From Artemisia argyi (taxonomy: Eukaryota; Streptophyta; Magnoliopsida; Asterales; Asteraceae): a stretch of DNA of 64,000 bases. Made by a program: the position numbers and the translations under genes. The DNA lies in contig CM060708.1 of the NCBI GenBank assembly GCA_030686995.1, positions 180,657,115 to 180,721,114 on the forward strand. Reading direction: 5' to 3'. Every line of letters starts with the position of its first letter. The stretch's first letter is position 1. Positions 31,201 to 42,506 of this stretch are shown piece by piece. The notes beneath the pieces were generated by a model. That model worked only from the letters and a program-made list of their open reading frames with translations, had not been told where the DNA came from and searched no databases.

Positions 31201-31454
31201 CTCTCTCCATCTCATATTAAATGTCTAGTTGGACTTTTTGAAGTATTTCTTTCTTAACTTTGACATTAAATATTTTGTTTGTGTTATATAATATTTGATG
31301 AAAAATATATGAATGGATTGAGCTTTAAATGTATTTTCACTGCTTATGATTTTTATCAAATAATATATAACACAAGCAAAAATATTTAAGGTTAAAGTTG
31401 AAAAAGAAATATTTGAAAAGTCAAAACTGGACATTTAATATAGGACGGAGGAAG
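31201..31454. mobile_element. Stowaway-type fold-back MITE
   Basis: This 254-bp element is flanked by TA on both sides (31199-31200, 31455-31456). Its ends are CTCTCTCCATCTCATATTAA and the reverse complement CTTCCTCCGTCCTATATTAA. The arms stay complementary for about 110-120 bp, so nearly the whole element folds into one hairpin. It has no coding capacity. The TA target and CTCCCTCCRTC-like ends fit Tc1/mariner Stowaway elements. Confidence 0.8.
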
Positions 31455-31659
31455 TATCTTTTTTTATATAATAAAATAAAACCTCAAATGAAGACTTTCG
31501 TATTTTGAAAAAAATAATGTTTCCTTATTAGATAATAATTGAATTATTATTTTATATATTTATAAATTCATTTTGTTGATATACTATATAAGTAAAAGAT
31601 AAATACAAAATATATAGATAAAAAGCAACTAACAATATGATTAAACTTTTTAAATAATT

Positions 31660-31690
<31 letters not shown>

Positions 31691-31776
31691 CAAAACAAAA
31701 AACTTAGAAATCAAACAAAACAAATATTAAATTATTTGTTTTTTAATAAATAAAAATATATCGTTCAAAAAACTCT

Positions 31777-31808
<32 letters not shown>
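31455..31808. other. AT-rich DNA with two A-tracts
   Basis: Poly-A tracts lie at about 31665-31690 and 31784-31808. No gene is supported. This may be the 3' part of the Helitron whose end follows. Confidence 0.4.
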
Positions 31809-31809
<1 letters not shown>

Positions 31810-31836
31810 CCACGCATGTGTGGGCATAATGACTAG
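31809..31836 (+). mobile_element. Candidate Helitron 3' terminus
   Basis: CCCACGCATGTGTGGG (31809-31824) forms an 8-bp hairpin with one G-T pair. It is followed 8 bp later by CTAG and then T. A hairpin just before CTRR, with a T after it, is the hallmark of a Helitron 3' end. The 5' TC end was not located. Confidence 0.5.
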
Positions 31837-31944
31837 TAGACTTTTACAAAATAAACCGCTAACACATTATTTAAAAATATTTTGTTTGACGTGAAGCGGG
31901 CCGAGTTCAAGCTGAGAGTGAAAATTAAGATGAATAATCGCACT

Positions 31945-32085
31945 TGGGCTGGTCCAGTCCATTGTGCGGAAACAAAATGCGGCCCAGGCCCTTGAGAACC
32001 CATCAGGCGGTGATTTGTTTGTTTGCTACTAGTAAAAAATTGTTTCTCCTTTGTGTCATAAACCCTAGCCGCTCCTTAAACCCTA
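31945..32085 (+). promoter_or_regulatory. Site II and telo-box motifs of the RNA-binding protein gene
   Basis: TGGGCT (31945-31950) and GGCCCA (31981-31986, TGGGCC in reverse) are site II elements. AAACCCTA occurs twice (32060-32067, 32078-32085), the telo-box. This combination is common in promoters and 5' leaders of plant genes for translation, RNA-binding and organelle proteins. Confidence 0.55.
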
Positions 32086-32113
32086 AATCATCTTTCTCTC
32101 TATTTTCTAACAG

Positions 32114-32887
32114 GTGCTTTTAAGTTTCTATGTTCTTACTTTTGTTATATGGTCACTGTTTTTTCTTTCATTTCTGATTGGCTGTATGTTTATGTCTACT
32201 AATTTGTATATTTTTTATTGCTTCAGAATATAGAGATTGTGTATTTTGTTTTTTTTTCTTGTCGAAGGTCATTTACATGTTTGTTTAATCTAATTATCAG
32301 CATTTGTTTATGTATGTACTGATAAATAGTAACTGGTTTTTGCTGTTTCACTTGTGTTTACTTTTTTAAATATGATATGAATAACTCATTTGGTTAGTAT
32401 TTCACTATTTTGTTTGTTACTCATATTGTTTGTATTCATGTTTGTTTGTTGAAATAGATTAGAACAAAAATAAATTGGCCATGCTTTTGATTCATGAACT
32501 AGTTACCGCAAATAGCTTTTTTAAAGATTTCTAGAGTACATGGTTGCTAATTTTTCAAAACAGGATAACAATATGTAGATTTAGTCACTTTTTGTTCATT
32601 TCATATAGCTTAGGAACTTAACGGCAGCAGCCACGAGGATCCCGTTCGGGACTTCGAAGTTATACATATGCTTATTAGATAGACTAGGATAAGTGAGGCA
32701 GTATTAGAACATTTGATGTAAGAATACACAGGCGTTGTTTTTGAGCATCTGAAAATGTTCTTAAGAGCATATAAGAAGTTTAGGTTTTATGTATTTTGAA
32801 AAGAAGTTATGATATTCATATCTATTATGTCAAGTTTAATTGGCATCAATGGCCATTTTTACTAATGTATGAGGTATGAAAATGCAG
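32114..32887 (+). other. Probable 5' UTR intron of the RNA-binding protein gene
   Basis: A plausible donor (ACAG/GTGCTT, GT at 32114) and acceptor (GAAAATGCAG/GTTTTT, AG at 32886-32887) enclose 774 bp of T-rich sequence between the leader and the ATG. The call rests on consensus sites and needs transcript support. Confidence 0.5.
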
Positions 32888-32911
32888 GTTTTTTAAACTC
32901 AAACAACTGAA

Positions 32912-33715
32912 ATGGCTCTCTGCAACAAAATTGCAAGTCTCATGAGGCAAAGTATCTCTCAAACCACTGTATCCAACGGACACATGACAGGACCATCTAT
33001 GTATAATGCTTTACGCTGCATGTCTTCCAAGCTCTTTGTTGGTGGTATGTCTTTTAATTAAGCTCACTTTATTTTTTTTGTTTCTGTTTCCACAAGCTGT
33101 AATATAATTTTATCTGAATGTTCTCAGGGCTTTCATATCAGACCGATGATTACTCTTTAAAGGAAGCATTTTCTAGCTTTGGTGAGGTCGTTGAAGGTAA
33201 AATTAACATCTGCAAAATTTTCATATAACGGTGCATTTGTAATACTCGTGCATATGCTAAAGGGATATGGTTTCTGTCTAACCTATACAGGATGCGTAAA
33301 GTGCAATAGTGCACTATAAACATTTTTGACAAAACGTGAGTAAAATATCATATACTATAACTTCATATATTCTGCTGATCCAGCACGAGTCATCACCGAC
33401 CGAGAATCTGGAAGGTCAAGGGGATTTGGGTTTGTGAGCTACAACACCGAGGACTGTGCAAAAGAGGCTATGTCTGCCATGGATGGCCAGGTTCAAAACT
33501 AACTCTATGCAGCTAAACAATCAAGCAGTCTGTTTCATTTAAAGATTGCAGGTTTTAATTTGTTACTTTTTGTTCAGGAATTGAACGGGAGGTCTGTTCA
33601 TGTTAGTTTGGCTAATGAGCGTGCCCCTCGCACTGGTGGTTATGGTGGCGGTGGTGGTGGTGGTGGCTTTAACCGTGGTTACGGTAATGCTGATGCTGGA
33701 AATGATCAATACTAA
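32912..33715 (+). CDS. Glycine-rich RNA-binding protein, mitochondrial type (GRP2-like), four coding exons
   Basis: Exons 32912-33044, 33128-33196, 33384-33490 and 33578-33715 have GT-AG borders and join in frame into a 148-residue protein. Residues 1-38 are a Ser/Arg/Met-rich, acid-poor presequence ([17 protein letters not shown] ... RCMSS), as in mitochondrial GRP2-type proteins. An RRM fills about 39-116, with RNP2 LFVGGL (41-46) and RNP1 RGFGFVSY (80-87), including the RNA-contacting aromatics F42, F82 and F84. A short Gly-rich tail (about 123-146) includes eight consecutive Gly and ends NDQY. The product probably binds organellar RNA, where such proteins act in editing, splicing and cold response. 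The intron after MDGQ matches the usual GRP gene structure. This is the only intact host gene I see. The small size and short Gly tail are the only oddities. Confidence 0.93.
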
Positions 33716-36636
33716 GCTTATGCTGCTGAGTGAAGTAATCAATCTCATTGTCTATATGCTTTAGGCTATGAAAGTTTACTAGGATTGTTCTAAATCTGTT
33801 TTGCGAACTTGTTACTTATGGAACGGCTTTTATATAATGCTTTTCATCGACTAATTGGATTTTTTATATTTCCGAGTCAAATAAATATAATAGTTGGATC
33901 AATTTGTCTAAAGTGTGTCACAACTTAAACAAAGATCGTTTCTCACTAGTCACTTTATTAGTTGTCTTTTATTTTGTTTATTTCGAATGTTAATTTTTTT
34001 CGAAATATTAGATTTTGTGCTACTTAACTTTACAAGAATAACTATTTTGTCTTGTATTTTTTCTAATTTCTAATATTAATAAGGTGTGTGTACGTGATTA
34101 AAAGTTGAAAATGAGATATACTGGGACCAACTCGATAGTAACCTGACCGAGTGACCATGTGTTTAACTTTAATAGTGGTGTGACACTTTGACAAACTATA
34201 AAAAAAAATTATTAGATGTAATAATCTGAAGAAATTTAAGATGCGTTGTTATTAGTTTATTCAAATGCAATTTTGTACATACTCTGTGTAACATTGGCAA
34301 GTTTGTATTGTCAAACTCTAAAAGTCTTTGTCAAGCTTGTCCCTATTATGAACATTATTAACTGTTATCTGCTACATTATTTTTGTTAAACTAGTTTAGT
34401 ATGACAATTTTATATAATATAATATATTTTTTGAAAAAATCACATATGCACTAACAACCAATGCTGTGGACAACTTTTGAGGAAGGATGATGTGTATTCT
34501 TGAGAGGAAACCATCGAACAAAAGCAGGCCAAATGTTTGTTTACAAGACCATATCATTCTATAGATCAAATAGATTGCGGAGTGGATGTGGTGATATGAA
34601 ACCATCTGTCTCAAATCGAGATAAGTATATAAATGACAATGATATCATGTAATATGGTAAGCTTATAGCTATCAATGTTTGATTAGTTGGCCCATTAGTT
34701 CAGTAACATATGATGGATTTCTTATTAATTGGGCCTAGCCGTGTTTTCATCTCTTCTTATCTCAAATATAATAAGAGTCGATGTTCAAAAGTTGGAAAAT
34801 ATAATAAGAGATGTTAAAAAGTTGGAAAAAGAAGGTTGAAAACTCAATTGTTCCGATGAAAGTGTATAATTTTACCTACGGGTTAAAATTGAGCATTTTT
34901 ATAGTTAGTAATAAAAAGTCAAAATGGGCTTTAATTTGGTTAAACTCAATTAATTTCATCCAACAAAAAATATATGCATGAAAATACATGTGTCGAGTTG
35001 ATAAGAAAATTAAAAAAAATAAAGAATATTTAATAAAACTTTGGTTGTTAAATTTTAAATAAATATAAACTTAAGTATAATTATCAAATTTCATGTGTTT
35101 TAATAACTTTATAAATTTAATAAACCCTTTAACTTTGTGCCCTTATACATTATATTTTATTAAAAAATACATCATATAATGTTGTTATTTATAAATTTTA
35201 TTATCAGTATATTAAATTAATGTATTTGCTCGGAATTATAAATATCGAAATAAAACACGAGTTACTGTGATATGTAAATGAATACACGAACGACTGATGT
35301 TATTCCTCTTTATGAGATTAAGTAGAGATATCCGAAAAATTAGCTTTTCTAACTATCCGCATTTAATAACGACTCATCTTAGTCATCTTTATAAGTTTAA
35401 CTCGCAGATTCACATGTTTAAAAATTAAATACGGTTAAAATTATTATTAACATAAATATAAATTTCAAAATGAAAGCACGACCTCACGGGTTACTGTGAG
35501 ATGAAAAATAAATAGATTGTATACATATAACAACGACGCATATTTTTCTCAAGAGTCCTTATATGCTAACAAACACACAAGAATAATATCAATAGTTAAA
35601 GTAAAAGAAGATCAACCTAAACATCATGTCAAACAAATAAACTCGATTCTTGGTGCAACAAAACTCTATAAAAATATTAATTAATTAATACATAATGAAA
35701 AATTCTGTAAAAACCCACGTGCACGAGTATTATAAATATATAAGTATAAAAGATTTATAAATTGTCACAATATTTAACTTTAAAACAAAGTTATTTAAAA
35801 CATTATTACCTGTTATATATAAGTATTATATACTATCTGCTCAAATCTCGTACGTGTACGCTTCTAAAACTAGTTGATATGTAACAATTCTACCACACAT
35901 TGATTCGACACTATATATAACACACAAAACAACTACTGTACTTATATGATATACCAAGTTGAAGGTAAACGATACCTAGACAACCTCTTTTCAAAATAAT
36001 CAATGGAGCTAATTCTACTTAACGTGCTTCTTATTTACAGCCCGCAATAACACCTCGTTTTTATTACTATTTTTTGCTTTCCAGTAACCTAATCATTTGT
36101 CGAACATTTAAAACAGGTCTTGTCTTGTTGGAACCATGTTTGTTCATTCGTCTTGTCGACCTTTAGTTTGAAATGTAGTTTAACAAACATATGTCTTAAG
36201 CTTCATAAGTGAACAATTTGTACTTTGCTAGATTTCCAAACTCACAAACAAACAAAAAAACATTAGATGATCATGTACGAAAAACAAACTTCTTGTTAGC
36301 TCATATATTTTTATCAAGGACAATGTTAAAGTAAATGGCTTTGAGGAGTAAAAATTTCAAAAACAAAACTTTACAATTATGGGTTGGAGGCGTGACCTAT
36401 ATTTAGGTGTGGTTTGGTTATTTAGATGTTGTGAATCTACTTCGCACATCTAAATATATGAATTCGTGACTAAAAAGTCTGAATTTAATTCATTCTTAAT
36501 ATGAATAAAGGACTGAGAAATTTGAATATGGCTTATATAACATTGTCTGATTTTATAAAAATGTTTTGATTACGTTACCTTATCAATATTTACAATTTAA
36601 TATTAATTGCATTCGTGAGACAATAAACTTGTCTAA
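33716..36636. other. AT-rich intergenic region and 3' flank of the RNA-binding protein gene
   Basis: The first 200 bp should be the 3' UTR, with AATAAA-like signals near 33890. The remainder is AT-rich. It has a local duplication (ATAATAAGAG..GTTGGAAAA, about 34765-34830). I see no supported gene or transposon end. Confidence 0.45.
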
Positions 36637-36647
36637 ACATAAAACAA

Positions 36648-37140
36648 ACTCATTTAAGGAGGCACCAGTTAATTTCCTAACGGACCCGACGGATGGGAGA
36701 TCTACTCTCCGCCCAGCAGATGTGCTTGTGTTTGGATGGGTGGGCGGGAAACACGCTTGTGTGGACCTTACAGGGGTATCCCCGCTCGTCGGTTTTCGAG
36801 ATACTGGGTTTGTGACCGGGCAGGCGATGCGGAAAGCCGAGTCCAAGAAGATTGAGAAGCATGCCAAAGCTTGTGAGGATAATCAACATGTTTTTGTCCC
36901 ATTAGCCTTTGATACTTTTGGGGCGTTGGCATCGGAAGCTATCCGGTTCCTTGCCAGAGTTCAACGGGTCGTTCATAGCAATTATTCGACCCCCCAGGGG
37001 CAAGGATTTGTGTTTAGTAGGTTTGGTTTTGCTATTCAGAAGGGGGTGGCGGCGCACCTTGTTGCCCGTCTACCAGTCATTATGTGAAAAAATTTATGAA
37101 TGAAAAAAAAAAAATAAAAAAATAAAAAAATAAAAAATAC
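36648..37140 (+). pseudogene. 5'-truncated retroposed fragment of a reverse-transcriptase protein C-terminus
   Basis: The open frame from about 36655 to 37087 reads EAPVNFLTDPTDGRSTLRPA, VFGWVGGKHACVDLTGVSPL, FVPLAFDTFGALASEAIRFL and GFAIQKGVAAHLVARLP. I know this as the C-terminal domain of a multicopy plant protein whose N-terminal part is an RT domain. Only about the last 145 residues are present. The frame's first 30 codons (36566-36647) are flanking DNA. An A-rich tail (37102-37138) follows the stop. Flanking strings ACATAAAACAA (36637-36647) and ACATAAAATAA (37141-37151) match 10 of 11 and could be a target duplication. Truncation plus tail fits LINE-mediated retroposition. Confidence 0.65.
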
Positions 37141-37151
37141 ACATAAAATAA

Positions 37152-37973
37152 CATATTCTATAATGCGATAAATCGAATACTAAATATTTAATAGATAAAA
37201 CATTCAACTTCGTGTTTACATATTTTGCTCTACAATTATGTTTCAGAAGCTAGTCATATTGCTTATAGCGACTCGTATTCAATAGATAAAACATTCAAGC
37301 TCGTGTTTACATATTCCATAAAATGTTTGAGTATGAGGAAAGAAAGAAAATTACATGTTTTTAGAATTATTGAATATTCGATTTTGGAACCGAGAATTGG
37401 TGGACCCAAATCGTACCAACGCAAAAACAGAAAAATCTCAATCTCAAAGAACTAGAACCGGAACTATCGGGTCTGGATCCGGTACAATTCTTCTCGGTTC
37501 CGGTCCTATTCTCAGTCGCAGTCCGATTCTCTGGTTTTTTTGCTCCCAGATGCATTTTACTAAAGCAAATGAGTTTATGAAATTTCATTGAAGGTAGGAT
37601 TTTTGTTGAAATTTTAGGCTTTACATAAAAGGATACACCTAGTTAACGAAAACTTTCGAAAACCTTCTTTTGTTCGCCCTGAACAAAACTGTTTTGCAAC
37701 TAGGGACGAAACCATACCACAAAATAACCATGTGCACTTAGAATAAACTAAACAATACTACAAACACAAGTTTTAGGGACCGGGTGTATTTAAGAAAAAT
37801 CGATGCTTTTTAACAAAATTAACACTACGCAACAAAAATCCATATGTGTCCCGGGACCCCAGGACACCCCTGGTTCCGTCACTGTTTGCAACCCTAACAT
37901 AAAAGGTTTATGTGATATGTAACAGAATCTGGCTCGAAATATATAATTGTCACATACAAACATTTTATTATAT

Positions 37974-37985
<12 letters not shown>
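37152..37985. other. Intergenic stretch with minor repeats
   Basis: A short direct repeat (ATAGATAAAACATTCAA ... CGTGTTTACATATT) occurs at about 37191 and 37281. A GGTTCCGG/CCGGAAC-type imperfect repeat lies at 37455-37505. A small palindrome is formed by GTCCCGGGACCCC near 37848. No gene is supported. Confidence 0.4.

Positions 37986-38039
<54 letters not shown>
37986..38039. repeat. (TA)n microsatellite, left block
   Basis: About 27 TA repeats preceded by (GT)n. They directly abut the fold-back element at 38040. Confidence 0.9.
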
Positions 38040-38042
<3 letters not shown>

Positions 38043-38370
38043 GAGCTTTATTTTCAGAACACTGTTAAATGCGAGAGCTGCAAGAACTCTAATTTTGCAT
38101 TAGAAAACATGCATGTTCATATAAAACATGTATGTTTTTTTACATACACCTTAATACACATACCTGCGTAACATACATGTTCATATAAAACCATTTTGCA
38201 TTGATATGTTGCACTTAACAGGGTTTTATATGAACATGTATATTACGCAGGTATGTGTATTAAGGTGTATGTAAGAAAACATACATGTTTTATATGAACA
38301 TGCATGTTTTCTAAAGCAAAATTGGAGTTCTCGCAGTTCCCGCACTTAACAGGTTCTGAAAATAAAGATA

Positions 38371-38373
<3 letters not shown>
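38040..38373. mobile_element. Fold-back MITE inside a (TA)n microsatellite
   Basis: Arms 38041-38192 and 38222-38372 are reverse complements over about 150 bp with few mismatches, separated by a 29-nt loop. The ends read GGGAGCTTTATTTTCAGAAC and, from the other side, GTGTATCTTTATTTTCAGAAC. Both sides are pure TA repeats. This resembles the Micron-type MITEs described as inserting into (TA)n. A transcript would form a long hairpin. Confidence 0.75.

Positions 38374-38436
<63 letters not shown>
38374..38436. repeat. (TA)n microsatellite, right block
   Basis: About 31 TA repeats directly flank the right end of the fold-back element. Confidence 0.9.
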
Positions 38437-38438
<2 letters not shown>

Positions 38439-39263
38439 CAATAGTTTTGTTTTTAGTCATATTCAAACATGAATCAAACCAATAAACAAAGTGTCGGCGA
38501 CCATTTGTCCATTTCCTGGAAACTTCTCCATAAATTCGATTGCAAGCAGGAAGGCAATTTAGACAAGATCAGATGTTGACATAAATCAATGACGTACAGC
38601 AACCCTAAGCAATTAAGCAAATGTACAACCTAGTTTTGCAAACATTTGACTTTAAAAGACTGTAAAACAACCAACATCAAAATAGCTCATAGTTTTATTA
38701 TTCCTTTATTATAAAGACCCATAGTTTCCTAATGAATAGTTAAAAATAAAGGATGTGCTTAGAATATTTTAATTCTTCCTAATGAATGAATTCATACTAT
38801 TTAACCAAATTCTGTGAAGTTAGACACCAAAAAACGTACAATAAATGTGATAGAATACTGCAAGGCTGGGGACATCACCATGTTACATTTATGCACAAAC
38901 AATATATCTTTATACCTTTTTGTTTATTTATATTCATTTTCATAGATATTATTTTTGTGTAAATCCACATCAGTTGATACAATCTTACATATATCTATGC
39001 ATGGTGAAATGGTCATATCCAACATCCAAAGGTACTGTTTCGTACAAATATCTTATCGACATTCATGTAAAGGTTTTTTTACACACATTTGGAAGAAAAT
39101 TCTGTAAGGAGAGTTTATACGGACCCTTTCATAGGAGGGTTTCGTGGGATCTTGTGTATGGCGGGTTTGTACGATGTATATTACAGTTTGTACATTTTGA
39201 CCAAAACACAGTATTGTCACATCATAGGGAGGTCTTAATAACATAACTAATTCTGTAATTGCA
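38437..39263. other. Intergenic stretch without a supported gene
   Basis: One short minus-strand frame near 38480-38570 (FLLAIEFMEKFPGNGQMV) looks protein-like but is too short and broken to name. Nothing else is visible. Confidence 0.35.

Positions 39264-39300
<37 letters not shown>
39264..39300. repeat. (AAT)n microsatellite
   Basis: About twelve AAT units. On the minus strand this is an (ATT)n tail of the SINE-like sequence that adjoins it. Confidence 0.85.
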
Positions 39301-39302
<2 letters not shown>

Positions 39303-39485
39303 TCCCAATACCGTCATAATAATAATAACTCCCAATACCGTCTTTCACTGGTTATGGGTCATAATACCGTCTTCCACGGTTTATGGGGAAGGTTGAGAGT
39401 CTGCTTCCGGTTCTACTAAAGATAGAAAATGACCTCCGGCCTTGCAAAGGGTTTATGCAATTGTAGTGAATATGAGTAATATAAA
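39301..39485 (-). mobile_element. SINE-like sequence
   Basis: On the minus strand the sequence includes AAGGCCGGAGGTCATTTTCT and GAACCGGAAGCAGACTCTC and ends in an (ATT)n tail. These strings resemble the body of tRNA-derived plant SINEs. The string CAATACCGTC with the tail unit is repeated at the end. Target duplications were not found. Confidence 0.4.
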
Positions 39486-39487
39486 AG

Positions 39488-39640
39488 TTCTCATACTGTT
39501 GCTTCAAGAGATTCTTCTTTGTCTTCTTAGTAGCATCATTCCTTCCAAAATTCTTCTCAATTGCTTCTAACAATAACTTAGCATCATTGATAGAATTAAA
39601 TATCAACTGTTGTTCATTATGAACCAGCTCATGACCCGTG
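39488..39640 (-). pseudogene. Copia element H, gag fragment (distal)
   Basis: The minus-strand frame gives NEQQLIFNSINDAKLLLEAI and NDATKKTKKNLLKQQYENF, the conserved copia gag core. It continues the gag start seen at 39966-40181 and 44723-44838 after removal of two insertions. It ends abruptly at the SINE-like sequence. Confidence 0.75.
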
Positions 39641-39965
39641 TAATACACGGGTTATATAATTAATTACTGAAAAAAGTGTCGTACTTTTAGTTTCGTCCTA
39701 CGTATCAAATCTATGCATAGTTTTATATAAATGACTTGAAAAGGACGATTTTTGCAATGTACTCGTTATAATATATAAGCAAATGCAATTCATGATATCA
39801 CTTCTATTCCAAATTAATAGAATTCAAAGAGCATCTTTAACACATAGTTATATATAAATGGCTTGAGAAAGACTGAAAATGAATTAATGCATTGAAGTTA
39901 TATGTTGATAGAATGTTATTTGAGCAATAGGTTGAAAAAGATCGATATTTTGAAAAATGATAATA
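39625..39965 (-). mobile_element. Insertion in copia H gag with Helitron-like terminus
   Basis: About 330 bp of AT-rich DNA interrupts copia gag. At its left end the minus strand has CCCGTGTATTACACGGG, a perfect hairpin, then TCATGAG, CTGG and T. This is the hairpin-CTRR-T layout of a Helitron 3' end. The 5' boundary is not exact (around TCTCATATAAAA at 39965). The short match TCAT at both borders leaves another insertion type possible. Confidence 0.4.
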
Positions 39966-40181
39966 TGTCAAATTTTATATGAGAGTGCTTCTTGTCTTTA
40001 CCTCTAATCTTTATTGTGCCTTGTTTTCAGCAGATTTAATAGGCAACACAGTCACAACACCAGTATCAGATGTTGTTGTTCTTGGCAAGGTATTACCAGT
40101 CTCTATGATCTCACATAAAGAACAGTCAATCATCTGAATATACTATTCAATTCTCATTCTTCGGATTTCATACTCACCAGG
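39966..40181 (-). pseudogene. Copia element H, gag fragment (proximal)
   Basis: The minus strand reads GEYEIRRMRIE, a stop, then YIQMIDCSLCEIIETGNTL and further gag-like sequence. This is the N-terminal gag of the copia family. It joins 44723-44838 once the solo LTR is removed. Confidence 0.7.
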
Positions 40182-42496
40182 TGATGAGTGCTCAAACACT
40201 CATTATTTTTGACGTATTTAAACTGCCAAAACATACAAAAACAATCAAAAAGGTATCAAAATACTTAAATTATCCCAGGGATTGTGTTTTATGTGTTTTA
40301 AATGCAAAATGTGCAAAAACAAAAGAAAAACGATCAAAGTTTGCAATATTGACAGTTTCAGTCCCTCAAGTTTCAAAACTTGTCAAAATTAGTCCCTATG
40401 CATTCATTTTGAAAGGAAAAGTCAACCCAAGGTTTTGAAAGTCAAAAATTATAAAAAATTACACTTGGGTAATAAGTTTTCCAAAATTACAAGTTTGGTC
40501 CCTGAAAATCCAAAAATGGCAAAATAGGTCCCTGGGAAATTTTGAAAATGAAAATGGCAAAATTGGTTCTTGGTTTGTTTGGAAATTACAAATTTGGTCC
40601 TTGGTATAATTTGGGAAAAGTTACACTTTCAATCCCTCATGTTTGGGGAAATTGCAAATTTGGTCCTTGTTTCACTAAAATACCAACCGGACCCTTATTA
40701 ATAAAACCAAAACCTATCCAACCCATCCCCAAGCCCAGTCCACCCAGGCCCAAACTCCTAGCCCGTTTCCCATTTTAAATATAAAACTCCCCCGGTCAAA
40801 CCCCACCTTTGACCCTCCTTCTTCCCCCAACACCCAGCGCAAAACCAGGGAAACTCTCCCCCCTCCTCTCACCTTTTTCACCACCCCCCCCCCCACAATA
40901 AATGCTGCTCACCAACCAAACCAACCCCCACCATCACCTCATTAAATGCCACCACCAGAACCACTAATTTTGGTGCGTTCCATTTTGGCGCCAAAAAGCT
41001 AATCAACAGCTCAGATGTATCAAAAGCTAATTGGACGGCTGGGATTTGGTCAAGAGTCAACATGAAGCACTTTGGGACTCTCAGAATTCAAAAAGGAACC
41101 ATGTGGGAAGAGTTAGGACCTAGTTTTGTTTCGATATATATATTGTAGCTCACATATGAGCCAAGGTGTGTAAGATTGTAATTTTTAGCTTTAAAAATGT
41201 TTTAATGTTCCTTTGTAACTAGTTTTTAATTAATGAAAGCAATGTTCTAAGTTAATTTTCTGTTTTACTTTTCAAGTTCCATTTCAATTTCTCAAGTGCT
41301 AATTAAAGCTTCTAATGTGTGTATAAGTCATTCATAAGCTTATGTAAACTCAGAAAACAAGGTTTTATAAGCTTTATAAGCTTGTGTGAACATCCTAAAC
41401 TCAGTTTCCATAAATATTAAAAATAATTAAGAAAAATCAAAAATAAATAAAAAATGGTGATCAATGGTTGAATAAGCAAGGAGCACTGTGTATATGGGAT
41501 GGTAGTTGGTTAGTGCTTATTGGTAAGCATTAGGAATGGTACTTGTGGTTCTTGATCTCAGTTGTTGGCTTGGAAAAGCACATTGTGAGTTTTTGTTGCC
41601 TATTTTACTTTTACTGTTTTCATTTGTTATAGTAGTGTTTCAAGTTGGTGATTTCTATTTAATTGTGCTTAGAATTACTTAGGGTAAGTTTATTAATCAG
41701 TCACTAAGGATAGAAGTTAGATTTGTTTCAAAAATCATCAAAAATATCTGTTAAAGGGGTGTTTGGATTGAACTGTTTAGGGAGTTGTGGTTGCCCTCAG
41801 TTGTTATTGATTGTTTACATAGCTCACTCAAAGCCTAAATACACAAAATCAAGTCTCTGTTTAGTAGTTTCCAACACAAAAGTCAAAATCACAAGAAAAG
41901 TTATCACCACAGTTAACTGTGGTGAGTTTTGAACCCAAAAACCATCAAACCTTTTCATAAGTTGGTATTTTAACTTAAGTTGGTCATATTTCTGCTTATC
42001 ATAACACTCAAAGTCTCTAAATCAGCAAGCAAAGTTCATAAAAGTCAAAACCTAAAGTTTTTCAAAAAGTCAAAAGTGCAATACTCAGATTTTTCCAAAA
42101 ATGGGATGATTTATTGTGAATTTTGTGGGGAGTTTTAGGATCTGAAACTTGTTGTGATCATAGTCTATCAGTAGAACTACAAGTCCCCATGGTTGCCTTA
42201 TTTTAGTGATTTTTTTCTCAAGCCTGTGCTTAAGCTCAAACTGAGCTGCAGGGCAAGGCCTTGCCCTGTGCACAGACCACTCAACCACACCACCAACTTT
42301 GGTGGCTCATTGTGGCCACCTCAGTAGGACCTACTGACCCAACTTGGTGCCATTCAACCCCCCTCCTACCAGGGTTGGTGTCTTGACCACTTGTTTGACC
42401 AATTGACTTGTGGACCCCTCCTAGAATTGCACCCAAAGTCTGTCCCTTTTCTGCTTCAGAACCAAATAAGCAAACAGCTTATTGTGGTGTTTTAGC

Positions 42497-42506
42497 TTAT
42501 TTAATT
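42497..42506. repeat. Target-site duplication of the Mutator-like element, left copy
   Basis: TTATTTAATT recurs exactly at 43485-43494. Confidence 0.65.

Noticed and set aside
36583..36889. Two minus-strand frames opposite the retroposed RT fragment
   Set aside because: They are shadows of the plus-strand frame, which has clear protein-family similarity.
37947..38171. Plus-strand frame with Tyr-Ile repeats
   Set aside because: It is a translation of the (TA)n run and one arm of the fold-back element.
38480..38570. Possible host-gene exon on the minus strand (FLLAIEFMEKFPGNGQMV)
   Set aside because: About 30 codons between stops with no splice context or recognised family.
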